Shown here piece after piece: positions 5,210 to 5,798 of a stretch of 5,798 bases of DNA. The DNA is from Akkermansiaceae bacterium UBA4145 (GTDB lineage Bacteria > Verrucomicrobiota > Verrucomicrobiia > Verrucomicrobiales > Akkermansiaceae). Where the stretch lies: positions 1-5,798 of the forward strand of contig DFWB01000292.1 of the NCBI GenBank assembly GCA_002380675.1. Direction: 5' to 3'. The translations under genes and the position numbers were made by a program. Position 1 is the stretch's first letter; each line of letters opens with the position of its first letter. The notes under the pieces are model-generated. The model made no database searches. It was not told the DNA's origin and saw only the letters and a program-made list of their open reading frames with translations.

Positions 5210-5798
5210 ATGAAAAATCACGATTTTTTGTTTTACCTTCTGCTGCTCAGTGCCGCTGTTGCTTTTGGTCAACAGGTGCCCGAGCAAGTGTTCCCCGATG
5301 AACCAATTCAGCCCCTTCCGGTTGTCGGGCCACCTGCGTTCGATCCTACTGCTCCGGGGTTGGCTGACCCTCCTGTTGACCCGGTGGAGCCAATTCCTGA
5401 GGTGGTGCCGATTGCAGCTGCCGCTTCGCCAGCGCCTGTATCTCCGGTTGGAAAGGATCTTTCGGAACTCCCTCCTCCTCCTCCTCCTGAGGAGAGCGAC
5501 GGGGAGATCGGCGTTCCGGGTGACAGCGCCGGGCAAATCGATGAAAGTAATGGTGAATACCTGATTCGTGATGCTGCGATCAACGACATCTTTCAGATGC
5601 TGGCCAAGCGTGCCAAGAAACAATACTTTCATAACGTCAGTATCACCGGACCGGATTTCAACGTGAGTGGTCATCTCAACAGCGGAAATCCACTGGAGCA
5701 GATGGAGGAGTTGGCCTTTCAATATGGGCTGACCCTCTACACCAAGGGGAACACGGTTTATGCCTTGAACAATGAGCAGCTCAATCGGTTGCCTGCAG
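5210..5798 (+). CDS. Secretin (GspD/PilQ family), N-terminal part, runs off the window
   Basis: An open frame of 196 codons begins at ATG 5210, 28 nt after the previous stop, and continues past the window edge. A signal peptide (MKNHDFLFYLLLLSAAVAFG, cleavage near 20/21) is followed by a proline- and acid-rich linker (about 22-112) containing six consecutive prolines (88-93). A secretin N0/STN-like domain then follows (about 116-188). IRDAAINDIFQMLAKRAKKQ (119-138), then VSITGPDFNVSG, then PLEQMEELAFQYGLTLYTKG (161-180) and VYAL give the usual pattern of strand, helix, strand, helix and strand. The product would form the outer-membrane channel, with its N-domains docking the PilP-like protein encoded just upstream. 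The beta-barrel secretin domain is outside the window, so the call rests on the N-domain and the context. By position it matches Amuc_1098 (from memory). No clear Shine-Dalgarno sequence precedes the start. Confidence 0.8.
   Translation, partial: MKNHDFLFYLLLLSAAVAFGQQVPEQVFPDEPIQPLPVVGPPAFDPTAPGLADPPVDPVEPIPEVVPIAAAASPAPVSPVGKDLSELPPPPPPEESDGEIGVPGDSAGQIDESNGEYLIRDAAINDIFQMLAKRAKKQYFHNVSITGPDFNVSGHLNSGNPLEQMEELAFQYGLTLYTKGNTVYALNNEQLNRLPA
5471..5488 (+). repeat. Six tandem CCT codons in the secretin linker
   Basis: Six perfect CCT units encode prolines 88-93 of the secretin precursor. The repeat is in frame with codons, so slippage would lengthen or shorten the proline run without a frameshift. 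It sits in a disordered-looking linker where length change is tolerable. Confidence 0.8.

Noticed and set aside
5111..5722. Long open frame of 203 codons on the minus strand
   Set aside because: It lies opposite the PilP-like gene end and the secretin start. Its translation is arginine-rich and low in recognisable motifs, and the plus-strand frames have signal peptides and family domains.

Overview
This window reads as one end of a type IV pilus-like / type II secretion-like assembly locus. All genes are on the + strand, at moderate GC. The likely host is a member of the Verrucomicrobiota (Verrucomicrobiales or a close relative). Two things suggest this: the pilin-like protein (SGMTLIELTVVILVLLSLIS start, later a CPGTGTYS segment and a cysteine-serine/H-x-P ending typical of the phylum's minor-pilin families), and the gene order pilin - FtsA/PilM-like - PilO-like - PilP-like - secretin. 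That order matches, as I remember it, the Akkermansia muciniphila Amuc_1102 to Amuc_1098 cluster, which includes the immunomodulatory protein Amuc_1100. No alignment was run, so the taxonomic call is inference.

Layout: 1-445 is non-coding. It has an AT-rich start and ends in a candidate stem-loop (398-443) that stops 2 nt before the first start codon. Then come a PilT/GspE/DotB-family ATPase (446-1708), a short pilin-like protein (1773-2177), a perfect 12-bp inverted repeat (2197-2222) with a smaller hairpin behind it, a fused PilM-PilN (GspL-like) protein (about 2313-4061), a PilO/GspM-like protein (4058-4594), a secreted PilP/GspC-like protein (4594-5181), and the N-terminal part of a secretin (5210 to beyond the window end).

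How they work together (from family knowledge): the secretin would be the outer-membrane channel. The PilP-like protein would bridge it to the inner membrane. The PilMN and PilO-like proteins would form the inner-membrane alignment complex. The ATPase would drive assembly or retraction of a fibre containing the pilin-like subunit. The last four genes are tightly packed (ATGA overlap, TAATG overlap, then a 28-nt gap) and look translationally coupled. The pilin is set apart by the hairpin, which could give it a different expression level. No polytopic platform protein (PilC/GspF) and no prepilin peptidase lie in the window.

The points most worth a second look are the PilM-PilN fusion with no recognisable nucleotide-binding motifs, the ATPase with DotB-like and PilT-like traits, the compact Amuc_1100 positional counterpart, the two RNA-hairpin candidates, and the long gene-free leader. 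I found no CRISPR array, insertion sequence, tRNA or rRNA.
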